Source: Arthonia radiata (Eukaryota; Ascomycota; Arthoniomycetes; Arthoniales; Arthoniaceae). Taken from it: a stretch of DNA of 64,000 nt. Shown here piece by piece: positions 21,983 to 32,502 of this stretch; the stretch's first letter is position 1; every line of letters starts with the position of its first letter. A program made the translations under genes and the position numbers. The notes below the pieces were generated by a model. The model saw only the letters and a list, made by a program, of their open reading frames with translations. It was not told the origin of the DNA and made no database searches. The stretch covers positions 62,001-126,000 of the forward strand of contig PSQN01000006.1 in NCBI GenBank assembly GCA_002989075.1. The letters run 5' to 3'.

Positions 21983-24670
21983 ATGTCGTACCAGTTTGAT
22001 CCCGCAACCAGCTTCGATCCGAGCGTCTTGAGTGATGAGCTCTCTCAGAACTTCAGCGTCGCTCAGAAGTTTGAAGATCGTCAGAATTGGGGCTCAGGAG
22101 CGTCTGCTCAATATGAAATGTTCGAGCAGCCGACCATTTTCAACGACAACCCACACCTAGGACAAGATGATGGATGGGGTCAGCCACAAGACATGCAGGC
22201 TTCTCCAACGTATGATAGTGTCGTCCAACAAGCTCGTGCAGCCTCAGCCTGCATGGAGATGCGTCCACCTCCAATGCCAGCCCGTAGTCATCACGCAACC
22301 TCAGCCTACAGAGAGATGCGCCCACCTCCACTGCCAGCCCATAGTCAACACGCATACTCAGCTGATGTGGAGACGCGTCCTCATGGACCACCGACGCCGC
22401 TGTCTCATGTAACATTGGCACACGATGGGATGCCTCCACCCCCTACGCCAGTGGAGCGTCATCATGCACCTCCAGCTGATCTGAAGATGCGTTCATCTTA
22501 CCACCAACCGCCAGTTCCTCACTACCGCACATCTTCAGGTGATGGGGAGATGCATCGCGCTTACGTACCTCCGACACCAGCCCAGCGTTTTCGGCCAGCC
22601 TCGGCGTGTGGAAGTAACTCTCACGTCCAACCGTCACTCCAGCAGTCATACGCAGCATCAGCTTACACCGAGATGGGCACTCCTGGTGAGCGTTCATCTC
22701 TACTGGATCGTCCCCATACAGCCGCGTCGTATAGCGAAGGTTCTCCTCACGGGTTTGCGCCATCACCTTACCATTCCCATGCAGCCACAGCTTGGCGCGA
22801 TACAGGTACCCCCATTGGACCGCACACGTTTGGTCTTGGTGGTCATGCTCCGGAGACTTGGCCATCTGGGTACGACTTTGCCTTCGCTCATAAGGCTGAC
22901 CCAACACGCGACAATCATTACCAAGATCACATCACAGCCTCGCCACCTCACCATGGCTTCGGTCAATCTTCTTTTGAGCCTTACGCCACTGGTTTCGTCC
23001 AGCCCCATCCTTCAGGAGATGATGATCATCCACGGTACGGACTTGACTTCCGCGATCCTCCCTCATCATCTGTCAGATCGTACCAGAATAGGCAGGCTCG
23101 GCGTAACGCGTCTACGATGAGGCCGCTTGATCGTGGCTCATCTTTTTACGCACCTGGGATGAGTCGACCACAAGCTGTGGCCGAACTACCATCATGCGGG
23201 GTCGTATTACGGTCACAGTCTGATGATGACCTTCATTCGGCCGAATTACCATTATGCGGGGTCATATTACCGTCACAGGCTGATGATGACCTTCATCCAG
23301 CCTCCATAGCTCGCGATGATGACTCTGCTGCTGATATCACCACTGACGCAAAGAGCTCACGCAAGCGCGCACGTTCAATGAACCCATCCCCGTCCTCGTC
23401 GCCACGTGAAGGCTGGGTGCAGCCGCTCCGACGCCACCGCAAGAAGCAGAAGCGATCACAGAAGATTCGATCACAGCCGCAACGCCCCCAAACGTCGTCT
23501 AGGCTGCGCTATCCTCGTGGAGTATCTCCCCCACGACACTACCAGAACCCCGAGAATCCCTGGAATGTGTGTCCTCCGCTGGGCATGGCGCAGACTCTCG
23601 GCCAGGCCAACGAGTGGGCCGAAAAGTACGAGTTCTCGATGAACGGTCTTGTCCCTGTTCCGAATGTCGTCCAAGACAAGGATGGCAACGAGCTACCCGC
23701 TACAAACAACGGGCGTCGCAACCCGTACACGAAGACGTTCACCAGCTATCGCGTAGACTGGGAAGGCGACGGCGCTCACCCGTCGACCGCACAGGCTCCG
23801 AAGCCAAGAAAAAAGAAGGGGGACATCACTCCCCTTAACAAGATTCCGTTGCCTAGTGGTCGCTGGGAAGTCCTTCGGGTGCTCGGCATTGGTCCTTACT
23901 ACGGGTACTGCACGCCGGTGGTAGACTTCGATGATCTCAAAGAGTATCATCGACTGTTTCCTGGAGTACAGATGCATAACTGGCTCACCAACCTTATCAA
24001 GGATACATTGACAGCGTACTACTCGACTGACCTCTGCCTGTATTCTCAACCCTACTACTATTGTCTGTTCAACGATGTGTTGAGCAAACCTCAGGTTCCA
24101 CAGGGCTATAGGACCGTTGAGTTGAAGAATGAGGCTAAGACCAAGATCATTCTCAAGTCGTTCAATATCCGCGACAAGACCTTCTACGAGAACTGGAAGG
24201 CAAAAAAGGATGGGCTCACCGGGAAGCGTCTCAAGGTCACAGATGGCCCATCCTTTGGTGCGGTGGCTGCTTCCACGGTTGTGAAGGAGATGAAGGACGA
24301 TGGTTGGCCAGTCCGGGCCTACGTCCACATCACCAACTTTAGTCTTGTCAAGCATCAGTTGGAATTTGATGAGCTTCACTGGTGCGACTGGACAGGAGGA
24401 GACAGTGTCGACGACCATTGGTTATGGCATGTGGGAAACCAGGCGGAGCGTCGTGTCTGGCAGCCAAGAACCCGCAGATTCTGCCCTCGTCTTGGAGAAG
24501 ACACCGAAGACGCCGAAGAGGATGAGGCTCACGTCGACCCCAAGACTGGCCACCCAAAACAGGTCTATCGCTACGACAAGGACCTCCATGCGAGCTCCTT
24601 CACTAAGCGTGGAAACCTGATCACGGACAAGGGCATCCTCAAAGTCATTCATAAAGGCAAGAAAGTCTGA
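21983..24670 (+). CDS. Large unknown protein with degenerate Pro-rich repeats and a globular C-terminal domain
   Basis: One uninterrupted ORF of 895 residues. Residues about 75-260 are low complexity, with loose repeats of an SAxxEMRPPPxPAxSxHA type. Residues 400-439 hold two copies of a 20-residue unit (AELPxCGVxLxSQxDDDLHx), matched by a 60-bp DNA repeat. A basic cluster (RRHRKKQKRSQKIR) near residue 490 is a probable nuclear localisation signal. From about residue 530 the protein becomes ordered: an NPWNVCPPLG segment, a Trp/Tyr-rich domain (YYGYCTPVVDFDDL; QMHNWLTNLIKDTLTAYYSTDLCLYSQP), and an acidic patch before the basic C-terminus. No known domain is recognised. Its size, repeats and NLS suggest a nuclear regulatory or structural protein, which is inference. 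Confidence 0.85.
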   Translation: MSYQFDPATSFDPSVLSDELSQNFSVAQKFEDRQNWGSGASAQYEMFEQPTIFNDNPHLGQDDGWGQPQDMQASPTYDSVVQQARAASACMEMRPPPMPARSHHATSAYREMRPPPLPAHSQHAYSADVETRPHGPPTPLSHVTLAHDGMPPPPTPVERHHAPPADLKMRSSYHQPPVPHYRTSSGDGEMHRAYVPPTPAQRFRPASACGSNSHVQPSLQQSYAASAYTEMGTPGERSSLLDRPHTAASYSEGSPHGFAPSPYHSHAATAWRDTGTPIGPHTFGLGGHAPETWPSGYDFAFAHKADPTRDNHYQDHITASPPHHGFGQSSFEPYATGFVQPHPSGDDDHPRYGLDFRDPPSSSVRSYQNRQARRNASTMRPLDRGSSFYAPGMSRPQAVAELPSCGVVLRSQSDDDLHSAELPLCGVILPSQADDDLHPASIARDDDSAADITTDAKSSRKRARSMNPSPSSSPREGWVQPLRRHRKKQKRSQKIRSQPQRPQTSSRLRYPRGVSPPRHYQNPENPWNVCPPLGMAQTLGQANEWAEKYEFSMNGLVPVPNVVQDKDGNELPATNNGRRNPYTKTFTSYRVDWEGDGAHPSTAQAPKPRKKKGDITPLNKIPLPSGRWEVLRVLGIGPYYGYCTPVVDFDDLKEYHRLFPGVQMHNWLTNLIKDTLTAYYSTDLCLYSQPYYYCLFNDVLSKPQVPQGYRTVELKNEAKTKIILKSFNIRDKTFYENWKAKKDGLTGKRLKVTDGPSFGAVAASTVVKEMKDDGWPVRAYVHITNFSLVKHQLEFDELHWCDWTGGDSVDDHWLWHVGNQAERRVWQPRTRRFCPRLGEDTEDAEEDEAHVDPKTGHPKQVYRYDKDLHASSFTKRGNLITDKGILKVIHKGKKV
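23180..23299 (+). repeat. 60-bp in-frame direct tandem repeat, two copies
   Basis: Copies 23180-23239 and 23240-23299 differ at only a few bases and encode AELPSCGVVLRSQSDDDLHS and AELPLCGVILPSQADDDLHP. The repeat is codon-aligned within the 21983 gene. Confidence 0.95.
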
Positions 24671-27153
24671 CGTGTCTGTATGATGACGCGTTCAGAGGGG
24701 ATGTGAGAGACAACATAGGGGTCGACGAACTGTATGCGAAGATGGCGATGTGAGAGCCATGAAGAAGTCGAGGTGGAATATCGATTGGGAGGCAGAGGAA
24801 ATTGACCACAGGGAGTTCGTAGAAGGACCACACTCGAAAGGTGATAACTGCGTTGCCATGACCAAGTCTCGTAGAAGCATTGCGACAGGACGCTCGACTT
24901 CAAACTGCTGAGTAGCTGATTGCAATGCTTTCATTGCATCTCCAATGTTCTTTCAGTATTCAATGCCGTTGTTCTTCATGCGAAAGCCCCGCACTTAAGA
25001 TTTAATCAAGGCCGGGCCCTAGCTGACGCCCCTTCTAGTAATGTCCAATCTGGCTGCTTGCCAGTTGGTGCATCCGTGGACCAGTAGATGCCGCGGACGT
25101 GCTTTCGTCGTAATAGCGGTAGTCGTAGGCCGCCTCATGGGCGTGAGGATATATTGATGAACCTCATGTCGCCGCTTGCTGCCTATGAATCAAGCTTGAG
25201 CGACATATCGGGTCTATACAGTGTCTCTCGTTATATTTGCTCTGAGGATGCTACGTAAGCTCTCCTCTTCGTTGCGCATGTGCCCCCTTCCATCTCGTTT
25301 CAGACTGTCAAGCTCAATGAGCGTACCGAGTCATGCTCGCGTCAGGCTCAGTCGGCATCGATGTTCTCGACGTGTATGGACACTTCATTGTCCTCTCCTC
25401 GCAATCATTTGTGGCTTCGAATTGATGTTGGACAGCTGTCTAGAATTGCACGCTGCGGCTGTGCAGCTGGGGTTCGATTTGGCGACTTTGAGGGATCATG
25501 AACGGCGTTCCATAGTGATTCGCGCTTGTTGTTGGATGAAGCCATCGTCGGAAGACCTAGGCCGCGGCAGAAGAGAGAGCACTGTGAAGCACATGCCCCC
25601 CCCGGTCCCCGTAGGACTTTGGTAGGAAGGTTGCGAAAAGAGAAAGGCCAACGCTGGATTGTTGAAGAATGCACAGAGAGGAGATTGACTTTGAGTCATA
25701 GATATACGCAGATTGCGCAGAGCGGCATCAAAGGATGCGTACTGGCGACGGCGGGAGTGCTTTGTCTTGTACGCATCCATAGGTACAGCCACTGAGGCGT
25801 GTGGCTAATGAGCGCGCACCTGCACCGCCACATCACGCTAGCGTGCGCCAAGACTTCCCCCAACTTCCTTTCATCTCCTGTCGACATGTGTATATACAAC
25901 GTGTTGGCGGGGAAACCTTCCACCTATTCGAAAGGCCAGATTCCGATTGTACATATTCGGTGGGTCTTCCTGCAGTCCTGATAATGTGAATAGCTATCAC
26001 AGTCATCTGTCAACGTAGCTGTTGGAGTAATCCAAGCCAACTGCACAATGGTTCACAGGCGCCCTCGAAGATTAAAGTGGAGCAAGTCCGTCCCAGTGCG
26101 CTCCAGCTAAACATTGAGCTGCTGCGTTTATCATTCACAGAAACGCTCACTCTGATAGAAAGTGATGTGCAGCTTGGTGTTACCATCAAACAGGCTGGGA
26201 AAGTAGGGGCACACTCATCATCGCCGGACTGGCCCATGAAAGCTGGTATGCTTCAGTAGCAACGAAAAGTCCTACTATGTGCCTTCATTAGATTCTCAGG
26301 TGGGCTTTGCTCTTTCTAGACGCATTTGAAGAAATACAACCTCTCTGTGTTACGTCTCTGTGTTCGTGGGCTGTGTCGGTGGGCAGCGACTGTCTTTTGC
26401 TGGGCTTTCGTCGCTCTTGGTCTTCTAACGGGTTGAAACGTCGGCCACTGGACTGCATGCGACGCGAGGGATGGTGTTCAGAAATGTCTACTGGACCAAA
26501 GCGCGATACTTACAATGAATGCATTTCCAGGGAGCGCTACAGCCTGAAAATGAGCTTTTTGGAGACTCTGAGATCATGTGTCCCGGGACAGATTGGAAAT
26601 GTAAGCGTCATCTTACGAAATGAGAGGCTTGCGCAAGCTGCACGCCCAACGGAGAGGTGGTTAGAAGGCTGACAAAGATGATTCAATGGGTTTTGGAGGT
26701 TGCCGATGTTGAAGTGGGTACCGCTCCTAAAGTCATTACATTCGGGGCAGGTAGGCAATCTTTCGCACCGTGACCGTCTGCGCTGTGCGGTCTACTAGTA
26801 CACAGCTTGCGTTTATCGCGTCGGCCTCAGGGGCAGTCGTCGGACAGAGGCAACACACTGTGCGAACTCTTTGCACGAACTCCACCTTCAGGTGCATCCT
26901 TCTCTGAAGTACAACCCTTCTCCTTCTCCTGTTTTTTTCAAATCCACAACCAATCTCACAACCTCGAGATCACATCTCCATTCTGGGTTACTGCACCTTC
27001 ACCAATTGGTTCCACCACCAGCTGCCTGACTTGTCTCTATTGGATCTACTGGTTCTCACAAAGCGCCTAACACAACTTGCAAATCAACAACGCTAACCAC
27101 TTACGACCGCGTCAACTCCAAGACTTTCGCATCTCGGATTCACCGCCCTCACT
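24671..27153. other. Intergenic, no supported gene
   Basis: Only short ORFs without motifs on both strands. The last about 270 bases are CT/CA-rich (26890-27150) and look like the promoter and leader of the 27154 gene. Confidence 0.55.
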
Positions 27154-28881
27154 ATGTCTCAACCTCGCCGTCGTCCCTCGAAGGGACATCCCCCGAGTGG
27201 CCAGCAGCAGAAGCCAGCATCCCAAGTCCCACAGCGACAGCAGCCGCTGACGTCGCAGCACCAGCGACCTGTGTCGCATGACGGTTCCACTGACTTTGGT
27301 CTTGCGCTGGAAGAGAATGCTGTCCAAGGTTCAACGCAGGTACGTTCCATTGATGATGATTGCAACATACCCATGTTGTCCATTTAGACTGACGCGCCGT
27401 CACAGCCAGCCACAATCCAACCAGCGTTGACTCAACAGCCCGGCCGCGAGCGTCGATATGGGAGCTATTCCAACCTCTTCGCAACTCGGCCGGATTCAGA
27501 TTCTCATAGCGAGCAGGATGCCTGGGTGCGAAAAGTCTTCGTACCATACCATAACTCTTGGTACCCCGACCCTGTAACGAACCAAGTAACGCATCGTACT
27601 GCACCATCGCCGTCTCCGCACCGCTCGCAACCTGCAAGCCGCAAGCGTGGCCGGAGCTCTCTTGAGAGCACCACCGAGAATGGTGCAGTCTCGGCGAAGC
27701 GTAAAAAGCGCAACAACGGCTACCCGGATCCTGTGGCAACCATGCAGTTGCCTCAGACTCCATACTTCCCCCGGAACTACGATCCGTTCGCAGTCAACAA
27801 TTCGCACGGGTTCGCTCCAGTCGCCAACCAGACGGCTCCAATGTCGCCGGTCTCACCAATGACCTTCCAACCAGGCTGCCCATCAGGTACTGCCGAACAG
27901 GTTCAGCGCCCGAACAACGTTACTGGATCGAATGCTCCGTTCAACGGCTTTAGTGCTCCAGCAACAATCCCGCCAGGCTACCCACCAGGTACTGCCGAAC
28001 AGATCCAGCGCCAGCGTAACATCGCCGAGTTGACCCCTCGGCTCAACACTTTTCACGCCCCGCCGCCCCCCTCCCCCCCTCCAGCGCCTCTCACTCTCCT
28101 CTCAAATCGCATCTCTGATCGGCAGCTGGTGAGTAGGCGCCTTGGAATATGTGAGTACCATCACATAGGTGGAGATGCGAATGCGGACGAGCTTACCGCA
28201 GAGTGGGGTCTTCCGAACCGTAGAGTTATCGGAAATGCCGCCAAAAAGATTACCCGGAAATTCTACAATGAGACCGAGGAGGGCCCCGTGTGGCCGGCCG
28301 CCTGGGTCAAGTATCAATACATGTTCCTGAAGCCGATGCCACTGAGACAATTCGCAGGGGAGACGAATAAGAAGAATCGACTTTCCCAGCGAGCTATTCA
28401 GTACAAGATGGCGATAGCGACATGTTTCAAGGCCTGGCGCGAAGAGATTGCAGATACCCATGGTTTCGACAGGGCCCAGATCTCCGATGTGATTCGAAGA
28501 CACCGCGCTGAAGAGCCAATGATGCCTCAGAACCCGGAGACACGTCGCAAACTCGCCGGTGACATTCAGACCGTCATGCAGAACCACCCGTTATTCACAG
28601 ACCCGAATCGGACTTACCCGCAGGCGTTCAACGCACCCGAGTACCAAGCGGCGGCTCCTCAGTCTTCGAATGGCACCACGAATGGCACCACAAATGCCAA
28701 TGGTCAGAATCCAACACAGATCTTTGAACCAAACTTCGGCCAGGTCAACACCCAGATTGGCAATAGCATGAGCGCTGAAGATTTTCATCTGCTGCTGCAC
28801 GCAACCTACGGTGATGAAGAGCATGATCAGGACGCTGAGGGCGATCATGACGATGATGTCTTCCCCGAGGATGACGAGTAA
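27154..28881 (+). CDS. Unknown two-exon disordered protein with an ordered centre
   Basis: Exon 1 is 27154-27339 (62 codons) and exon 2 is 27388-28881. The 48-nt intron has GTACGT and TTTAG, both junctions phase 0, giving 559 residues. The N-terminus is Gln/Pro/Arg-rich. A basic motif KRKKRNN lies near residue 170. There is a duplicated segment PGCPSGTAEQVQR / PGYPPGTAEQIQR, about 36 residues apart. An ordered region follows (about residues 300-460: EWGLPNRRVIGNAAKKITRK; WVKYQYMFLKPMPLRQF; ATCFKAWREEIADTHGFDRA). The tail is strongly acidic (DQDAEGDHDDD). No domain is recognised. A stretch at 28129-28168 looks like a 40-nt intron but is probably coding. The layout (disorder, NLS, globular part, charged tail) resembles the 21983 protein but I see no clear sequence homology. 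Confidence 0.8.
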
Positions 28882-29493
28882 GCAATGATCAGTTTAGGTG
28901 GCGTACAAAAACCTCGAAAGGCAGTTGGTAGCGATCAGCATCAGCGAGGTGAACGAACGATAGAGTGTAAGATATGAGTCACGAAACTGGATACGACCTA
29001 CCATCAGCATGTATTACGACAGCACGATCATCAACGAATAGCAACATCTCACTGTCGCAATAAAATGTTTTTCTCAGCACCTACCAATGAGGGTGGTACG
29101 ACACGACAGCGACTATGATACAATGAGCATGCATTACAAATGCATGACTTTCAGCGATGGCAGGTCTTCCGAGCTGGCAGCAGCGGAGAGATGGACCATG
29201 TTATGTACGGATTAGCAACGCACGAGCAAACATGAATCAGACTAGTATGTCTTATTTTCCATTTTTCCCCTTGTCATTTTTCCACAACCACAAAACCATC
29301 AGTCCTGCGATACTTATGAAAGCGACAAGCGGTGACCAAGACATTCAGAGAGACGCGCAATTTCTTCAAGACTGGTGATGGTACTCAAACAAACTGCGCT
29401 CATCCACATCTCAACACCGACATCAGCACTGTACACGTGCGACACAAACTCAACACAGACACCTTCATGAACACTCCCCACCACCACCAGGAT
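28882..29493. other. Intergenic between convergent genes
   Basis: 3' flanks of the 27154 gene (plus) and the 29494 gene (minus). No supported ORF, repeat or RNA seen. Confidence 0.6.
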
Positions 29494-29934
29494 CTACCCC
29501 TTCTTCCCACCCTTCTTCTCCTTCTCTCGCTTCTCCTTGTCCTTGGGCTCAGCCTTCTCGTCGTCCTTTTGCTGCTGCTTCTGCCTCCAAGTCTCCACCA
29601 TCTGCTGCTTCTTCCGCTCGGCCAGCCACTCGTCCCAGCCGCCATGCATCCCCAGTGCCATCTCATCGCATCGCTTCTCCCACGCCGCGTCCGCCTGGGC
29701 TTTGTTGAACTGTGCCCTCATCCTGCTCAACTGGTGCTCGTTGGGCATCTTGCGCTTGCGGACGTCTTTCTTCTCGCATCCATCTTCCTCGTCCTCATCA
29801 TCTTTCTTGTTGTCGGGTGCTGGCAATGCTGCGTTTGGCGTGGGCGGAGGGAAGTCGCCAAGAGGAGGAGCTGTTATGGCCGTGTGCTGCATAGGAGCAG
29901 ATTTTGAGGTTTTGCGCGAGTGTGGGCTAGACAT
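29494..29934 (-). CDS. Small charged protein with DEMAxGxHxGW motif
   Basis: Single exon, 146 residues. An N-terminal Pro-rich part (TAPPLGDFPPPTPNAALP) is followed by an acidic patch (DDEDEEDG) and a segment with EKRCDEMALGMHGGWDEWL at about residues 85-105. The C-terminal tail is almost only K/E/Q/D. The central motif recurs in the 30152 gene as EKKWDEMAQGGHSGWEKFEG, so the two are probably divergent tandem paralogues. A TATA-like element (TAAAAATATA on minus, about 29990-30000) lies some 55 bp upstream of the ATG. No known family is recognised and function is unknown. Confidence 0.72.
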   Translation of the reverse strand: MSSPHSRKTSKSAPMQHTAITAPPLGDFPPPTPNAALPAPDNKKDDEDEEDGCEKKDVRKRKMPNEHQLSRMRAQFNKAQADAAWEKRCDEMALGMHGGWDEWLAERKKQQMVETWRQKQQQKDDEKAEPKDKEKREKEKKGGKKG

Positions 29935-30151
29935 ACTTGCAGTTGTGAGGATGGCGATGATCTTGATGAGGCTTTTCCGAGTCTTACCTGTATATTTTTA
30001 TTACTGACGCACCGAGACGACGATGAAGAGCAACGAGAGAGGCGAAGAAAGGAAGTTTTGAGGTTTGTTTTCTCAGGACGCGTCCTAGTGAACGTGCCAG
30101 TCTATGCCAAGCACCCGCTAACCTCTCTCAGGCGGCAGGTGGCTCGTTCAG

Positions 30152-30783
30152 CTAATCCCCAGTATAGTGATTCAACGATCCTTGAGGGATCGGGCTGCGC
30201 CACCATTTACGCAGTCCCCTCTCCACCAGATCCACCACGACGATGCCCCCCTCGAACTTCTCCCAGCCGCTGTGACCTCCCTGAGCCATCTCATCCCACT
30301 TCTTCTCCTGGGCCTCGGTGCCCTGCTGAAGTCGCTCACCAGGGGCAGAGTCGCGAATCTGCTGGGCTGAGGCTTGCTGGCCACCAGAATTGTACACAGG
30401 CCCTGTCGGTGCATGGAAACCAGTAGTCTCGCGGGCGCCAGTGTCAGGAGCAGACCCAGAAGCTTGGCCGGAAGGTGGCTGCTGCTGGGACTCGGCGCGG
30501 TCGATTCGGTAAGCGCCAACAATGTCACCAACTTGAGGAACACGCACTGCGTAAGATGAGCCCGTGCCTTGGCCACCTTGTGGAAGCGGCCAGTAGTGCA
30601 TCACTGGCTGTTGTGGGGCTGCTTTTGTTAGCAGTGTGGACTAATAGAAGCTGCAGGGAGTATACCATTGGGCTGACCGGTATTGTCTCTGGCGGATGGT
30701 TCTTCGGAAGCTTCCTCAGGGTGGGGAGAGCTCGAAGGGCGGGCGACGGGCTCAGAGTTCTTTTGGTCGTCATTGTTGGACAT
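30152..30783 (-). CDS. Second DEMAxGxHxGW-motif protein, two exons
   Basis: Exon 1 is 30783-30666 (MSNNDDQKNSEPVARPSSS onward). The intron of 44 or 47 nt has donor GTATAC, branch ACTGCTAAC and a NAGNAG acceptor AAGCAG. Exon 2 ends at 30152. The product is 194 or 195 residues depending on which AG is used. Both choices keep frame and differ by one Ala. The sequence is disordered and Gln/Gly/Ser-rich until EKKWDEMAQGGHSGWEKFEG near the C-terminus, which matches the motif of the 29494 gene. It then ends in a hydrophobic/aromatic tail (LVERGLRKWWRSP). No family is recognised. Confidence 0.65.
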
Positions 30784-31148
30784 AGTGGGCTTGCGGAAAG
30801 GAATTCGGTAGAGTGCTTGAGTTTCTTCGAGTATTCAAGGCACTACTGTCAAGCTGTGATGGAGCAAAGCTACGACCCAGGATCGCAGATGCGGAAATGT
30901 GTTATCTGGAGGTTTGTTTTTGAGAACGCGTCTGGAAGTGTGTCATCAAACTACCGCCAAGCCCGCCGCTAGACTCTGTTAGTAGGGAAACAGATCTTCC
31001 AGTGGATACGTTGCCCGTTGCCAGCCTTTAAATCTTGCTGAGAAGCTTGCGCAGTGATCCAGAGGTAGGGAAATGGGGTTGTTATGGCGCGGACAAAGGC
31101 TCTTCAATTCACTATCTCAACAACACCAGACCAACCCCCAACCCGTCC

Positions 31149-31239
31149 TGACATGCAGGTGAGATTGACCCACCCACCATGACATGCAGGTGGGATTTTG
31201 AATCCCCGAAACGTTGACATGCAGATAAGTCCTGATATA
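31149..31239 (+). promoter_or_regulatory. Triplicated TGACATGCAG motif upstream of a TATA box
   Basis: TGACATGCAG occurs at 31149, 31180 and 31214 in the same orientation (spacing 31 and 34 bp), followed by GATATAAACAG at about 31230-31240 and a CT-rich stretch at 31252-31262. This looks like a plus-strand promoter with a repeated activator site. The first ATG (31321) begins a mini exon ending at a strong donor (AAGGTGAGT), but I cannot build a convincing protein from it. Confidence 0.45.
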
Positions 31240-31385
31240 AACAGCGGCACAATCTTCTTCTACCCAGACCAAAGCAGCTCCAGTCTTCAATTTGTCTGTA
31301 TTCGTTGTCAGCTGGAACAACATGCAAAGGTGAGTTTCACTGACCAGTGGCCGATTCGCTCTATAGGCGCCGACGCCTGCACGGG

Positions 31386-31643
31386 CTCCACCTCCAAGGC
31401 TGCACAGATATTGGACACGGCGCTTGAGGCGAAGGGTAAAGATTCCGGGTGGTACGCCTGCCATCCTTGATATTCAGTCCTTAGGTCGAACGTTCTTGAG
31501 TGCTGCGGGTGCGCCAGAGTAGCAGAGCAGAGAGCGAACCAGTTTGCAAAGGGTATCGTCATACTCCTCCACCTCCAAGACTGCACGGATGTCTAACGCC
31601 TCGATCTCCGCTGCAAAAGCAGACCTGGGTGGTACGCCTGCCA
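31386..31643. repeat. Imperfect direct repeat of about 78 bp, two copies
   Basis: Copies 31386-31463 and 31567-31643 share CTCCACCTCCAAG at one end and GGGTGGTACGCCTGCCA at the other, with diverged middles and a 1-bp length difference. On minus the right copy lies in the last exon of the 31474-31878 candidate gene. The left copy lies beyond its stop, out of frame. Confidence 0.8.
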
Positions 31644-31878
31644 GGAAGGAAAGCTTCAGCTATACAGAATCAGCAATGTCAAGATCGAGAAGATGGGTGA
31701 GCTCACTTTGAATTTGCCGGAAGGTGCAGCCACGGTTCACGACCCTCATGTAATAGTTCGATCCTCCTACCAGCAATCCGGCGTCGTCGAGAGCGATGCG
31801 GTTCATGAGCACGTCTTTAATGGCCTGGTTGCCCAGACCATGGCGCTTCAGCTTCTCTTGAAGCTCTTCTACGGTCAT
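31474..31878 (-). CDS. Candidate small SAP-like protein, two exons
   Basis: Exon 1 is 31878-31771 (36 codons) and exon 2 is 31659-31474. The 111-nt intron has donor GTAGGA, a branch near CATTGCTGATT and acceptor GTATAG, phase 0, giving 97 residues. The N-terminus TVEELQEKLKRHGLG, followed by KDVLMNRIAL, has the spacing of a SAP-type helix-turn-helix (a DNA/RNA-binding motif), but it is divergent and I rate this as inference. Exon 2 (SAFAAEIEALDIRAVLEVEE and YDDTLCKLVRSLLCYS) has strong coding character. A competing donor (GTGAGC at about 31706) keeps 21 more residues but gives a different 33-residue tail. A CT-rich leader at 32190-32240 suggests the transcript starts near 32.2 kb. Confidence 0.42.
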
Positions 31879-32502
31879 GTCATGGTGGCTGCCGCCCGAA
31901 GGCAGCAGCGACCGTGGGTAGAGGGCCGGAAGGCCTATACTGGTTGAAGTTGACGTGCCTTTGAGGGGAAGAGGTCAGCAAAGTTTCATAGAGCGAAAGG
32001 GATCGCGTTTGGAGAGTCTGGAAAGTCGACTTTGACGCGTCGAGCACCAAAACAACGCCGCTGGTGGCGAGCAGGCGGCTCACAACGCGTGAGATGAGAA
32101 GAAGAGACTCACTGATGATAATGATGATGTTTTTGTTAGTCTTATCTTGGATCTAATGATGGTAATGATGAATGATGACAAGAATGAGAGTGGTGATGGT
32201 GAGAAAGGAGGAGTGGAGGGGTAGAGAAGAAAGAACGGGCTTTGCCCAAGCATGACGTAGTGCTACTCGTTGCTACAGCCACCACGCTCTTCCCGTTCTG
32301 AAGCTGAAGATGCTCTGGAAGTGGTACGCCACGTAATTAGCTTGATCTCGAGTACATTATGTTCTTGCAGGCAAGATGTATATCCATGAGGCTATCCCAG
32401 AGCTTGCAATAGGGCAAGACGAAGCTGCAAGGAGTGTCAAGCATCTTCTGACTCTGCAATCCGACCTTTGCCTACCATATGCGCATGACATAGTGTGCCC
32501 GA
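31879..32502. other. Leader/promoter region of the SAP-like candidate and 3' flank of the decayed paralogue
   Basis: On minus, a CT/CA-rich run with repeated ATC/ATT (32100-32230) precedes a GTGAGT donor at about 32115, consistent with a spliced 5' leader. No other gene supported. Confidence 0.4.

Noticed and set aside
28129-28168. Possible intron inside the 27154 gene (GTGAGT to CATAG)
   Set aside because: Only 40 nt, no branch site, removal would shift the frame, and the sequence is open as coding.
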